DNA from: Bacteroidales bacterium UBA1219
GTDB lineage: Bacteria; Bacteroidota; Bacteroidia; Bacteroidales; P3
NCBI GenBank assembly: GCA_002309295.1
Contig: DBXF01000031.1
Span: forward strand, 3,227-11,230
Direction of reading: 5' to 3'
Length of the DNA stretch: 8,004 nt
The notes below the pieces were generated by a model. The model worked only from the letters and a program-made list of their open reading frames with translations. It made no database searches and was not told the DNA's origin. Both the position numbers and the translations under genes were made by a program. Below are positions 1 through 5,636 of the stretch, one piece after another; within the stretch, counting starts at the first letter, position 1, and each line of letters starts with the position of its first letter.

Positions 1-1
1 C

Positions 2-1264
2 CCTGCCGATAAGATAATTCCGCCCGAACGCAAGGCCCGCAACGTAAACACCGATCATTTTGCCATCGACAGCATTAGATTTGTCGGAGCCTCGTCGGAA
101 TACAAGTCGATGCTAAGGAAAGTCATAGGTAGCCAAATCAAGGAGAAAACCTGTATTCAGGGAACTGCAATACGCGATGCCGTGTCGTCGCTGTACTCCA
201 CTTCGATGTTCGAGACTGTTGACTATCAGCTGCTTGGTTCTGAAGAGCCTTACGATTTGGTTTTCTACCTAAAACCCAATTCTTCGCACTCGCTGAGTCT
301 GGGAGCACGTTTCGATTTGGAGGAATTTGCCCAGGTGCTGCTCAACCTAACTCTCAACCGCTACCGCCTATACACCCCGAAAATCTCCACAAGCGTTATT
401 CTGGGACTTAATCCAAGTATCGACATTGATATGTCGTATCCTATGGGAACTCTCACTAAAATAGCACTTTATGACTGCTTTTCGGGCAACAATTACCGCA
501 TGTTCGGACAAAATTCGGTGCTGCGCGACATCAATTTCAACTACAACACCCTCAAAATTTTCTTAGCCACTTCTTCCTTCAAGACTTTCAATATGGAACT
601 TGGAGCAAGGATGGACAATTTCTTCATAAAATCGTTTACCGGACAAGAAGTGCTATATACGGGCAGCAAAACGATGTCTTCGTCCAACTTTTTGGATGCG
701 TATGTGGATGTGGAATTCAACCCGCTGAACAATAGCGATTTGACACAGAACGGCTTTACCACACGTTTGAAAGGAGATTTTTATTTCCTCGGTTCGCCGT
801 CGGATTTCGGCTATTTCTTAGCTACACAACTCAATGCCAAAGGAGTCTTCAACATAACAAAAACCACCAAACTGAGTCCTGCCATATACCACCGTTCGCT
901 GTTCTCACAGCAGGTGCCAGCTATCTACGGCAATGTGATGGGCGGTTGCTACGAGAGCCGCTACGTGGATCACCAACTTCCGTTTATTGGCATGAACTAC
1001 GCCGATTTCTTCGACAAAAACCTTTCAGTTTTTCGTCTCGACATACGTCAGAAACTCTTTGAACGTCAGTATGTTACTCTTATGGCCAACTATGCCTCGC
1101 ATTGCCACGACATAAAAGAATATTTCTATGGCAGCTCCCTTTTCGGTGTCGGCCTGAGCTACACATACGACATTCCTGTGGTGGGACCGGCGACAGTGCT
1201 TATGCAGTGGTCGAGCCACACCAAGGCCGTGAGCTGGATGTTCAGCCTCGGATTCTTCTTCTAA
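2..1264 (+). CDS. Patatin-like phospholipase with C-terminal beta-barrel (3' part only)
   Basis: The frame is open from the left edge, so the gene starts outside the window; 420 residues are visible. Visible residues about 18-93 read as a POTRA module (start ...FAIDSIRFVGA, end DLVFYLKP). The rest is alternating-strand, aromatic-rich sequence ending SLGFFF, with the terminal Phe typical of an outer-membrane barrel recognised by BAM. The segment VMGG..ESRYVDHQLPFIG (about residues 313-329) resembles the late-barrel motif I recall from Bacteroidota patatin-family proteins, in which a periplasmic patatin hydrolase is fused to a POTRA and a BamA-like 16-strand barrel (PlpD-like). The catalytic Ser-Asp domain would lie upstream and is not seen, so the phospholipase call is inferred from the barrel type. 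A plain BamA/TamA-family protein is the main alternative. The gene converges on the LolA-like gene across an 89-base gap. Confidence 0.75.
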   Translation, partial: PADKIIPPERKARNVNTDHFAIDSIRFVGASSEYKSMLRKVIGSQIKEKTCIQGTAIRDAVSSLYSTSMFETVDYQLLGSEEPYDLVFYLKPNSSHSLSLGARFDLEEFAQVLLNLTLNRYRLYTPKISTSVILGLNPSIDIDMSYPMGTLTKIALYDCFSGNNYRMFGQNSVLRDINFNYNTLKIFLATSSFKTFNMELGARMDNFFIKSFTGQEVLYTGSKTMSSSNFLDAYVDVEFNPLNNSDLTQNGFTTRLKGDFYFLGSPSDFGYFLATQLNAKGVFNITKTTKLSPAIYHRSLFSQQVPAIYGNVMGGCYESRYVDHQLPFIGMNYADFFDKNLSVFRLDIRQKLFERQYVTLMANYASHCHDIKEYFYGSSLFGVGLSYTYDIPVVGPATVLMQWSSHTKAVSWMFSLGFFF

Positions 1265-1286
1265 ATTGCGTAAATAGGGAAGTTGT

Positions 1287-1306
1287 AGTTGTGCGAAAGC
1301 CCAACT
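1287..1306 (+). terminator. Possible hairpin terminator of the + strand gene
   Basis: Bases 1287-1294 can pair with 1299-1306 around a GAAA tetraloop (1295-1298), giving a stem of eight positions with one T/C mismatch. It starts 23 bases after the stop codon of the barrel gene, where a terminator is expected between converging genes. The following T-run is broken (TTGCAATTTTC), so the call is weak. Confidence 0.3.
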
Positions 1307-1346
1307 TGCAATTTTCAATTCTCAACTTTCAACTTTCAACTTTCAA
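1298..1346. repeat. Tandem heptamer array, unit nnnnCAA (CTTTCAA)
   Basis: Seven consecutive 7-base units all end in CAA: AGCCCAA, CTTGCAA, TTTTCAA, TTCTCAA, then three exact CTTTCAA copies (1326-1346). The array ends seven bases before the stop codon (1354-1356) of the LolA-like gene on the - strand. It overlaps the 3' arm of the possible terminator. No coding potential is seen. Confidence 0.75.
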
Positions 1347-1353
1347 TTGAATA

Positions 1354-2013
1354 TTACCTCATGTCAATTACTTCGTAGCCTTTGTTTTTGGCGGCATCGA
1401 AAGTGAAATCGTTGTCGGAGGCGGTGGCTTTTGTGTTGTAATTGCTTATGGTACACTCGTTTCGCGACGAGTTGTAGTTGTGAACCTCCACTTTGGTTAT
1501 CTGGTACGAAGTTTTGTTTATCAGCAGACGTATCTTGTGGAAATTCTGCGTCTTACGTGGGGTTAGGTCAACCACGTATTGCGTGTTTTCCTCGCGAATC
1601 AGTTTGGATCGGAAATTCTTGTCGCGGTTCTGCAACAGCTTGGCGGGGTTGAAAATGTCCATGTCGGAGTCGGAGGGGGAGTTTACGGTTATTTCTTTGG
1701 TCGTGTTGTCGATGGAATAGACGGCTTTGTCATCGCAAAGTATCACTATGTCGTCGATGGTGATGCGGTATTTGTTGCCCGAAAGCAGCACTTTCACCTT
1801 CTGGCGGCTCACCTCTTTCTTGTCGGGATCTTTGTTCACTATGGTGGCGTCGAAGCTTATGGCAGCGGCTGCTTTTATCTTCGAAAGGGCATTGTTTAGA
1901 ATGGTTTTCACCTTGGTGTCCGTTGTGGGCGAGTTTTTCATCTGTGAAGTGGCACTACCGCAAAAGAAAATGCACACAACAATGGCAGCTATTTTTAAAA
2001 TGTTGTTTTTCAT
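1354..2013 (-). CDS. lolA: LolA-like outer-membrane lipoprotein carrier protein
   Basis: A 219-residue periplasmic protein. Residues 1-24 are a Sec signal peptide (Lys-positive start, hydrophobic core about 8-18, likely cleavage after SATS); FFC is a poor lipobox, so it is probably soluble. The mature part fits the LolA fold: an N-terminal helix (TKVKTILNNALSKIKAA), antiparallel strands (GNKYRITIDDIVILCDD, KAVYSIDNTTKEITVN), an FNPAKLL helix near 121-127, and the family-typical end DFTFDAAKNKGYEVIDMR. LolA proteins carry lipoproteins from LolCDE across the periplasm; Bacteroidota generally lack a recognisable LolB. I chose Met at 2013 because the signal peptide begins there; an upstream in-frame Met at 2034 would add seven residues in front of it. 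No convincing promoter box was found upstream. Residues 60-70 (KDPDKKEVSRQ) replace the usual short strand turn. Confidence 0.88.
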   Translation of the reverse strand: MKNNILKIAAIVVCIFFCGSATSQMKNSPTTDTKVKTILNNALSKIKAAAAISFDATIVNKDPDKKEVSRQKVKVLLSGNKYRITIDDIVILCDDKAVYSIDNTTKEITVNSPSDSDMDIFNPAKLLQNRDKNFRSKLIREENTQYVVDLTPRKTQNFHKIRLLINKTSYQITKVEVHNYNSSRNECTISNYNTKATASDNDFTFDAAKNKGYEVIDMR

Positions 2014-2081
2014 AACGTAGTTACTTTTTGACAAAACGGTATATTAATATGTCGGAATATTTGTCGAAATCTTACTTTTTT

Positions 2082-2112
2082 AGTGAATAGTGATTAGTGA
2101 TGAGTGATTAGT
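2082..2112. repeat. Tandem heptamer array, unit AGTGATT
   Basis: Four consecutive 7-base units (AGTGAAT, AGTGATT, AGTGATG, AGTGATT) plus a partial AGT. It lies about 70 bases upstream of the LolA-like start codon. The unit matches that of the array at 2840-2874. Confidence 0.75.
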
Positions 2113-2125
2113 CTAACCGAAACTC

Positions 2126-2160
2126 AAAACTGCCCCCTGAATACTGCCAACTGAACCCTA
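2126..2160. repeat. Degenerate heptamer array, unit nnnnCTG
   Basis: Five 7-base steps: AAAACTG, CCCCCTG, AATACTG, CCAACTG, AACCCTA. Only the CTG end is conserved, so this is the most degenerate array here. It ends one base before the folE stop codon (2162-2164, - strand). Confidence 0.5.
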
Positions 2161-2161
2161 A

Positions 2162-2788
2162 TTAATTCAGTTTCACTCCGATAAGGTGCATAAATTCCTC
2201 GCGGGTGGCTTTGTTGGTCATGAAAGCGCCGGTGAAATCGGATGTGGTGGTGATGGAGTTCTGTTTCTGCACTCCGCGCATCGACATGCAGAGGTGCTGA
2301 GCCTCGATAACCACGGCCACGCCGATGGGCTGCAGGGTGTTGTGTATGCAGTCCTTGATTTGGCGGGTGAGACGTTCCTGCACCTGTAACCTGCGGGCGT
2401 AGGCATCGACAATACGCGGTATTTTGCTCAGTCCCACAATCTTACCATTGGGGATGTAGGCCACGTGTGCCTTGCCGATAAACGGCACCATGTGGTGTTC
2501 GCAGAGCGAGTAGATTTCGATGTTTTTCACCACAACCATCTGCTTGTAGTCCTCGGTGAACATGGCGGATTTGATAATCTCCTCGGGGTGCTGGTGGTAG
2601 CCCTGAGTGAAAAACTGCATGGCTTTGGCGATGCGTTCGGGACTTTTCAACAGCCCTTCGCGCTCGGGGTCTTCGCCCAGAAGTTTAAGTATTTCGGTGT
2701 AGTGGTGCGCGAGCTGACGGGTCTTTTCCTCGTCGAACAGCTCTATGCGCTGGTAGCCATTTACCTCGTTGTCAATGATTTGTGCCAT
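2162..2788 (-). CDS. folE: GTP cyclohydrolase I
   Basis: Cytosolic homodecameric enzyme that converts GTP to 7,8-dihydroneopterin triphosphate and formate, the first step to tetrahydrofolate. The 208-residue length fits the family. Recognisable blocks in order: GEDPEREGLLKSPERIAKAM (38-57), SLCEHHMVPFIGKAHVAYIP (94-113), GLSKIPRIVDAYARRLQVQE (119-138), and IEAQHLCMSMRGV (161-173) followed by NSITTTSDFTGAF. The zinc ligands corresponding to E. coli Cys110, His113 and Cys181 are present as Cys96, His99 and Cys167, and the catalytic histidines as His98 and His165. This is therefore the zinc-dependent FolE type (IA), not FolE2. The first Met, at 2788, leaves a 28-36 base A-rich leader after a good -7 box, which supports this start. 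The neighbours are unrelated, so it looks monocistronic. Confidence 0.97.
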   Translation of the reverse strand: MAQIIDNEVNGYQRIELFDEEKTRQLAHHYTEILKLLGEDPEREGLLKSPERIAKAMQFFTQGYHQHPEEIIKSAMFTEDYKQMVVVKNIEIYSLCEHHMVPFIGKAHVAYIPNGKIVGLSKIPRIVDAYARRLQVQERLTRQIKDCIHNTLQPIGVAVVIEAQHLCMSMRGVQKQNSITTTSDFTGAFMTNKATREEFMHLIGVKLN

Positions 2789-2822
2789 TATTTATTTTTG
2801 TTGTTTGTATCAAAATGAACTG

Positions 2823-2830
2823 CAAAGGTA
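2823..2830 (-). promoter_or_regulatory. Bacteroidota-type -7 promoter box of folE
   Basis: On the - strand this reads TACCTTTG, an exact match to the Bacteroidota sigma-ABfr -7 consensus TAnnTTTG. It lies 34 bases upstream of the folE start codon. A clean -33 TTTG is not visible; the -33 position falls inside or at the edge of the heptamer array at 2840-2874 (nearest candidate CTTTC, about 2842-2846). Confidence 0.65.
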
Positions 2831-2839
2831 CGAAATTTT

Positions 2840-2874
2840 AGTGAAAGGTGATTAGTGAAAAGTGATTAGTGATT
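2840..2874. repeat. Tandem heptamer array, unit AGTGATT/AGTGAAA
   Basis: Five consecutive units: AGTGAAA, GGTGATT, AGTGAAA, AGTGATT, AGTGATT. The unit is the same as at 2082-2112. Read on the other strand it is ACTAATC, one base from the ACTAATT unit at 4362-4396. It sits immediately upstream of the folE -7 box. Confidence 0.8.
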
Positions 2875-2880
2875 AGAAAA

Positions 2881-2912
2881 GTTAAGATGTTAAGTTGTGA
2901 AGATGTGAAGAT
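2881..2912. repeat. Tandem octamer array, unit GTGAAGAT
   Basis: Four consecutive 8-base units: GTTAAGAT, GTTAAGTT, GTGAAGAT, GTGAAGAT. This is the only array in the window with period 8 rather than 7. It lies between two heptamer arrays in the folE/TPR gap. Confidence 0.7.
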
Positions 2913-2930
2913 GATTGTTTTCCTTTATTA

Positions 2931-2961
2931 ATTGTTCATTGTTAATTGTCAATTGTTCATT
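2931..2961. repeat. Tandem heptamer array, unit ATTGTTC
   Basis: Four consecutive units (ATTGTTC, ATTGTTA, ATTGTCA, ATTGTTC) plus ATT. It lies in the same 231-base gap as the arrays at 2840-2874, 2881-2912 and 2999-3019. Confidence 0.75.
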
Positions 2962-2998
2962 ACAAATAAGTTCCGAATTGGCTTCGCCGAGCTAAAGG

Positions 2999-3019
2999 TT
3001 CCGAATACCGAATTCCGAA
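2999..3019. repeat. Heptamer array, unit TTCCGAA, touching the TPR gene stop codon
   Basis: Three consecutive units, TTCCGAA, TACCGAA and TTCCGAA; a further lone copy lies at 2971-2977. The last unit ends at the base before the TPR gene stop codon (3020-3022, - strand). The same motif recurs at about 4331-4343 in the next gap. Confidence 0.65.
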
Positions 3020-4252
3020 CTACTTACACTTTTTAAGAAGGTCGTTGATGTAGCTCAAAACGTCTTCGAAATGTTCGTAGGTCTCGAAAAATTGTTTTGC
3101 GGCAAGCAGTTGCTCGCGGGCTTCGGCCTTTTTGTTCTGGTTGTAGAGCAGTATGCCAAAAGAAAATTGCATGTTGGCCTTCACCTGCGGATTGACAGCC
3201 GACGAAATCTCATTTTTCAGAATCTCCTCAAGTGCACCGCATTTGCTTGGGTCGGTGGCATAGAACTGTTGCACCATCTCGTTGATGGCACCTGTATGGT
3301 CGCCGTAGATGTCTATTATAGTATGTACGTTGTCCTTATATTCGTCGGAGCCGAGTTTCAGATTGCAAACCATCATATTGCTAAGGTTGTAATACTGTCC
3401 AGGATGGTATTTCTCGGTTTTCTTGAAGTTTTGCAGTGCCTGCTGGTAGTCTTCGGTGCGCAAATAGCAGCTGCCAATCATAAAATAGGAGTCGCCAAGC
3501 ATGTCCTCACGTGTGTAATGCCTTGCGGCGATGGCGACGTTGGCGATAGCCTGCTGTATGTCGCCGTTGTTTTCGTCGAAATAATATGTCACGGCGAGGT
3601 TGTAATAGTAGTCGGCCACGGTGTCGCTGCTGTATGCGATGGCTTTCTTGAGATAGTCGCGGGCATCGGTAAACAGCTCCTCGTACATATAAGTGAGGGC
3701 GATGTCGGAAAACAGCTTGTCGTCCTTGCAGCCAAATTCTTCGGCTTTAAGCAGGTTTTTCCGTGCCCTGATACGCAGGTCGAGCTGTGAGGAGGAAGTG
3801 TTGTCGAGCCAGTTGTCGCCAAAACGGTCGGCGGCGGAGTTGTAGTATTCGCCTAAACATCTGTGTAACCGACAGTTGTTCGGCTCTTTCTCCAAAAGTC
3901 GTTGCGCGATGGTGTCGATGGCAAACATCACCGACGAACACCCCGAAGCCTCCTCGTTGCCGCGGAGATCTTCAACATCCTTGTCGAAAGGAATGTCGTC
4001 GAGACAGAAAATCTGGTTCATTATGTTGAACAAAAAATAGTTCTGCACAATGTCCACCTTTTTAAGAAAAATGTCGGAGTTCTCGTTCCGTGGGTCGTAC
4101 TTGTCCAAAAATTTGTACGCCGACAGGTATTTCTTCTGTGCAATAAGCTCTTCGGCCTGTGCCAGAGTCTTGCGCTCCTTTTTCGGGTTGCCGCAAAAGC
4201 CCGTGGCTGCGACTAACAGCGCAATGGCAATGGTGATGACGGTGTGTTTCAT
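3020..4252 (-). CDS. Exported tetratricopeptide-repeat protein
   Basis: A 410-residue protein of unknown specific role. Residues 1-21 are a Sec signal (MKHTVITIAIALLVAATGFC); the Cys at 20 is preceded by Phe, so it is not a standard lipobox and the protein is probably periplasmic. The rest is helical, with TPR-like pairs near 29-52 (LAQAEELIAQKKYLSAYKFL), 178-205, 212-246 (YYYNLAVTYYFDENNGDIQQ), 253-286 (SYFMIGSCYLRTEDYQQALQ) and 360-390 (FSFGILLYNQNKKAEAREQL). These support a protein-binding scaffold. No enzymatic motif was seen. I chose Met at 4252 because the signal peptide starts there and an A-rich leader (ATAAAAACAAATAAT) precedes it. The in-frame Met at 4297 would add 15 residues encoded by the palindromic element and is unlikely. 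The neighbours give no functional hint. Confidence 0.8.
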   Translation of the reverse strand: MKHTVITIAIALLVAATGFCGNPKKERKTLAQAEELIAQKKYLSAYKFLDKYDPRNENSDIFLKKVDIVQNYFLFNIMNQIFCLDDIPFDKDVEDLRGNEEASGCSSVMFAIDTIAQRLLEKEPNNCRLHRCLGEYYNSAADRFGDNWLDNTSSSQLDLRIRARKNLLKAEEFGCKDDKLFSDIALTYMYEELFTDARDYLKKAIAYSSDTVADYYYNLAVTYYFDENNGDIQQAIANVAIAARHYTREDMLGDSYFMIGSCYLRTEDYQQALQNFKKTEKYHPGQYYNLSNMMVCNLKLGSDEYKDNVHTIIDIYGDHTGAINEMVQQFYATDPSKCGALEEILKNEISSAVNPQVKANMQFSFGILLYNQNKKAEAREQLLAAKQFFETYEHFEDVLSYINDLLKKCK

Positions 4253-4274
4253 ATTATTTGTTTTTATCGATATA

Positions 4275-4330
4275 TAGGACGCACGCAGTGCGTCCATACA
4301 TTTGGGCGAAAAGTTTTTCGCCCCTACCTA
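4275..4330. repeat. Double-hairpin palindromic element
   Basis: Two adjacent palindromes. Hairpin 1 is 4277-4295 (GGACGCAC, loop GCA, GTGCGTCC). Hairpin 2 is 4304-4323 (GGGCGAAA, loop AGTT, TTTCGCCC). The pair is bounded by TAGG and CCTA. No U-tract follows either hairpin on the - strand, so it does not look like an intrinsic terminator. Its near edge is 22 bases upstream of the TPR gene start and about 65 bases downstream of the rlmI stop. It resembles dispersed intergenic REP- or MITE-like palindromes, but copy number cannot be judged from one window. Confidence 0.65.
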
Positions 4331-4354
4331 ATTCCGAATTCCGGAAATCAAACT

Positions 4355-4396
4355 ATCAATTACTAATTACTAATTACTAACTACTAATTACTAATT
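4355..4396. repeat. Tandem heptamer array, unit ACTAATT, overlapping the rlmI stop codon
   Basis: Six consecutive units: ATCAATT, ACTAATT, ACTAATT, ACTAACT, ACTAATT, ACTAATT. The last unit covers the first two bases (4395-4396) of the complement of the rlmI TAA stop (4395-4397), so the stop codon is effectively part of the array. Confidence 0.85.
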
Positions 4397-5573
4397 ATTC
4401 CACGTACAGCAACAGCCCTTTCAGGTATTCGCCTTCGGGGTGGAAAATGCTTACGGGGTGGTCGATGGCGTGGGGCAGGTGCTTGACAATGCGTACGTTG
4501 CGACGGGCATTGGCTGCCGAAGTGAACACCATCGTCTGGAAATCGTCGCGACTCACCGCCTGCGAGCAGGAGAAGGTGAACAGCAGTCCGCCGGGTTTTA
4601 TCTTCTCCAACGCTTTCTGGTTGATGTTCTTATAGCCTTTCAGCCCTTGCTGAAGACTGTGGTGGTTCTTGGCAAAGGCGGGAGGGTCGAGGATGATGAT
4701 GTCGAAACTGTCGTCGATCTGGTCGAGGTAGCGGAGCACGTCGGCGGCAACACCGTTGTGCGGAGCGTCGGCGAAATTCAGTGCTATGTTCCTGTTGCAC
4801 AGCTCTATGGCTTTTTTCGAGATGTCCACCGTCTCCACATATTCGGCACCGCCGCGCAGCGCGCTGAGCGAGAAACCGCCCGTATAGCCGAAGGTGTTGA
4901 GCACTCGCTTGCCCTGCGAGAGTGTTCGTAGCAGGTGACGGTTCTCCCGCTGGTCGATGAAAAAGCCGGTCTTCTGCGCTTCGAAGAAGTTGATGATGAA
5001 ACGGTTGCCGTCCTCCGTCACCTCCCATTCCTCGGGCTCCTGGCCGAAGATGTATCCGTCGGCGATGTTGCAGTGGGTGAGGGTGGCTGAACTCTTGTCG
5101 AACACGACTGTAAGCCTGTCGCCCAACAAGTTACGTAGTATCTTCACGAAAGTGCCGAACTCGCGGTGCATGCCTTCGGAGTGCGCCTGCAGCACCACGA
5201 TGCCGTTGTAGTAGTCGGCCACAAGTCCTGGCATGTTGTCGCCCTCGGCGTTGACAAGGCGGAACACGTTGGTGTCGGGATTGTCGAAAAAGCCCATCCG
5301 TTGGCGGTAGTCCACAGCGGAGGCTAACCTGCTTTGCCAGAAGGTCTTATCTATTGTGGTTTTGCCAAAATCCAGCACTTTGACAATTATGCTGCTGTCT
5401 TGGTAATGACCTGTGGCGAGGTATTGTCCGCGGCTGTCGCAAATGCGTACCACGTCGCCGTTTTCGGGACTTCCGTCGATGCTTTGCACAGCACCAGAGA
5501 ACACCCACGGATGACGTCGCAGCAACGATTTCTCCTTGCCGGGTTTCAGTGTGAGGGTAGGGGTTTGTTCCAT
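4395..5573 (-). CDS. rlmI: 23S rRNA (cytosine-C5) methyltransferase, RlmI family
   Basis: A 392-residue cytosolic SAM-dependent enzyme, close to the 396 residues of E. coli RlmI, which makes m5C1962 in 23S rRNA. The N-terminal PUA domain (about 5-75) carries the family signature KEKSLLRRHPWVFSGAV (13-29). A linker domain follows, then the Rossmann methyltransferase: TGFFIDQRENR (202-212), SAM motif I NTFGYTGGFS (226-235), acidic VDIS (249-252), DPPAF (296-300) and the catalytic-loop FSCS with Cys336 as the likely nucleophile. The C-terminal DHPVSIFHPEGEYLKG matches the family. I chose Met at 5573 because it gives the family-typical N-terminus; the in-frame Met at 5615 would read through a terminator-like hairpin. 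It lies 63 bases after the PLP enzyme gene, with that hairpin in the gap. Confidence 0.93.
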   Translation of the reverse strand: MEQTPTLTLKPGKEKSLLRRHPWVFSGAVQSIDGSPENGDVVRICDSRGQYLATGHYQDSSIIVKVLDFGKTTIDKTFWQSRLASAVDYRQRMGFFDNPDTNVFRLVNAEGDNMPGLVADYYNGIVVLQAHSEGMHREFGTFVKILRNLLGDRLTVVFDKSSATLTHCNIADGYIFGQEPEEWEVTEDGNRFIINFFEAQKTGFFIDQRENRHLLRTLSQGKRVLNTFGYTGGFSLSALRGGAEYVETVDISKKAIELCNRNIALNFADAPHNGVAADVLRYLDQIDDSFDIIILDPPAFAKNHHSLQQGLKGYKNINQKALEKIKPGGLLFTFSCSQAVSRDDFQTMVFTSAANARRNVRIVKHLPHAIDHPVSIFHPEGEYLKGLLLYVE

Positions 5574-5587
5574 CTTATTTATAATAT

Positions 5588-5613
5588 AAAAAAGGGCGGA
5601 GCTGTGTCCGCCC
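5588..5613 (-). terminator. Intrinsic terminator after the PLP-enzyme gene
   Basis: On the - strand GGGCGGA (5613-5607) and TCCGCCC (5600-5594) form a perfect 7-bp GC-rich stem with a 6-base loop, followed directly by six T residues (5593-5588). It begins 23 bases after the stop codon of the PLP enzyme and ends 14 bases before the rlmI start. This is the only canonical rho-independent terminator in the window. Its closeness to rlmI means it could also act as an attenuator. Confidence 0.8.
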
Positions 5614-5636
5614 ACGGAAAAATGAATAAAAGTTTA

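Noticed and set aside
2032..2041. TACCGTTTTG on the - strand as a -7 box for the LolA-like gene
   Set aside because: The spacing between TA and TTTG is four bases, not two, and it would leave a leader of only about ten bases.
3071..3790. + strand open frame of 239 codons opposite the TPR gene
   Set aside because: It is fully antisense to a gene with a signal peptide and TPR pattern, and shows no motif or upstream signals of its own.
4253..4297. Upstream start giving the TPR protein 15 more residues
   Set aside because: The extension is encoded by the palindromic element and would put polar residues before a good signal peptide; Met at 4252 is preferred.
1265..4394. The intergenic arrays as a CRISPR array
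   Set aside because: The units are 7-8 bases, directly adjacent and without spacers, and no cas genes are in the window.
5574..5615. Upstream start giving RlmI 14 more residues
   Set aside because: It would be translated from the terminator hairpin and U-tract; RlmI proteins begin near the Met at 5573.
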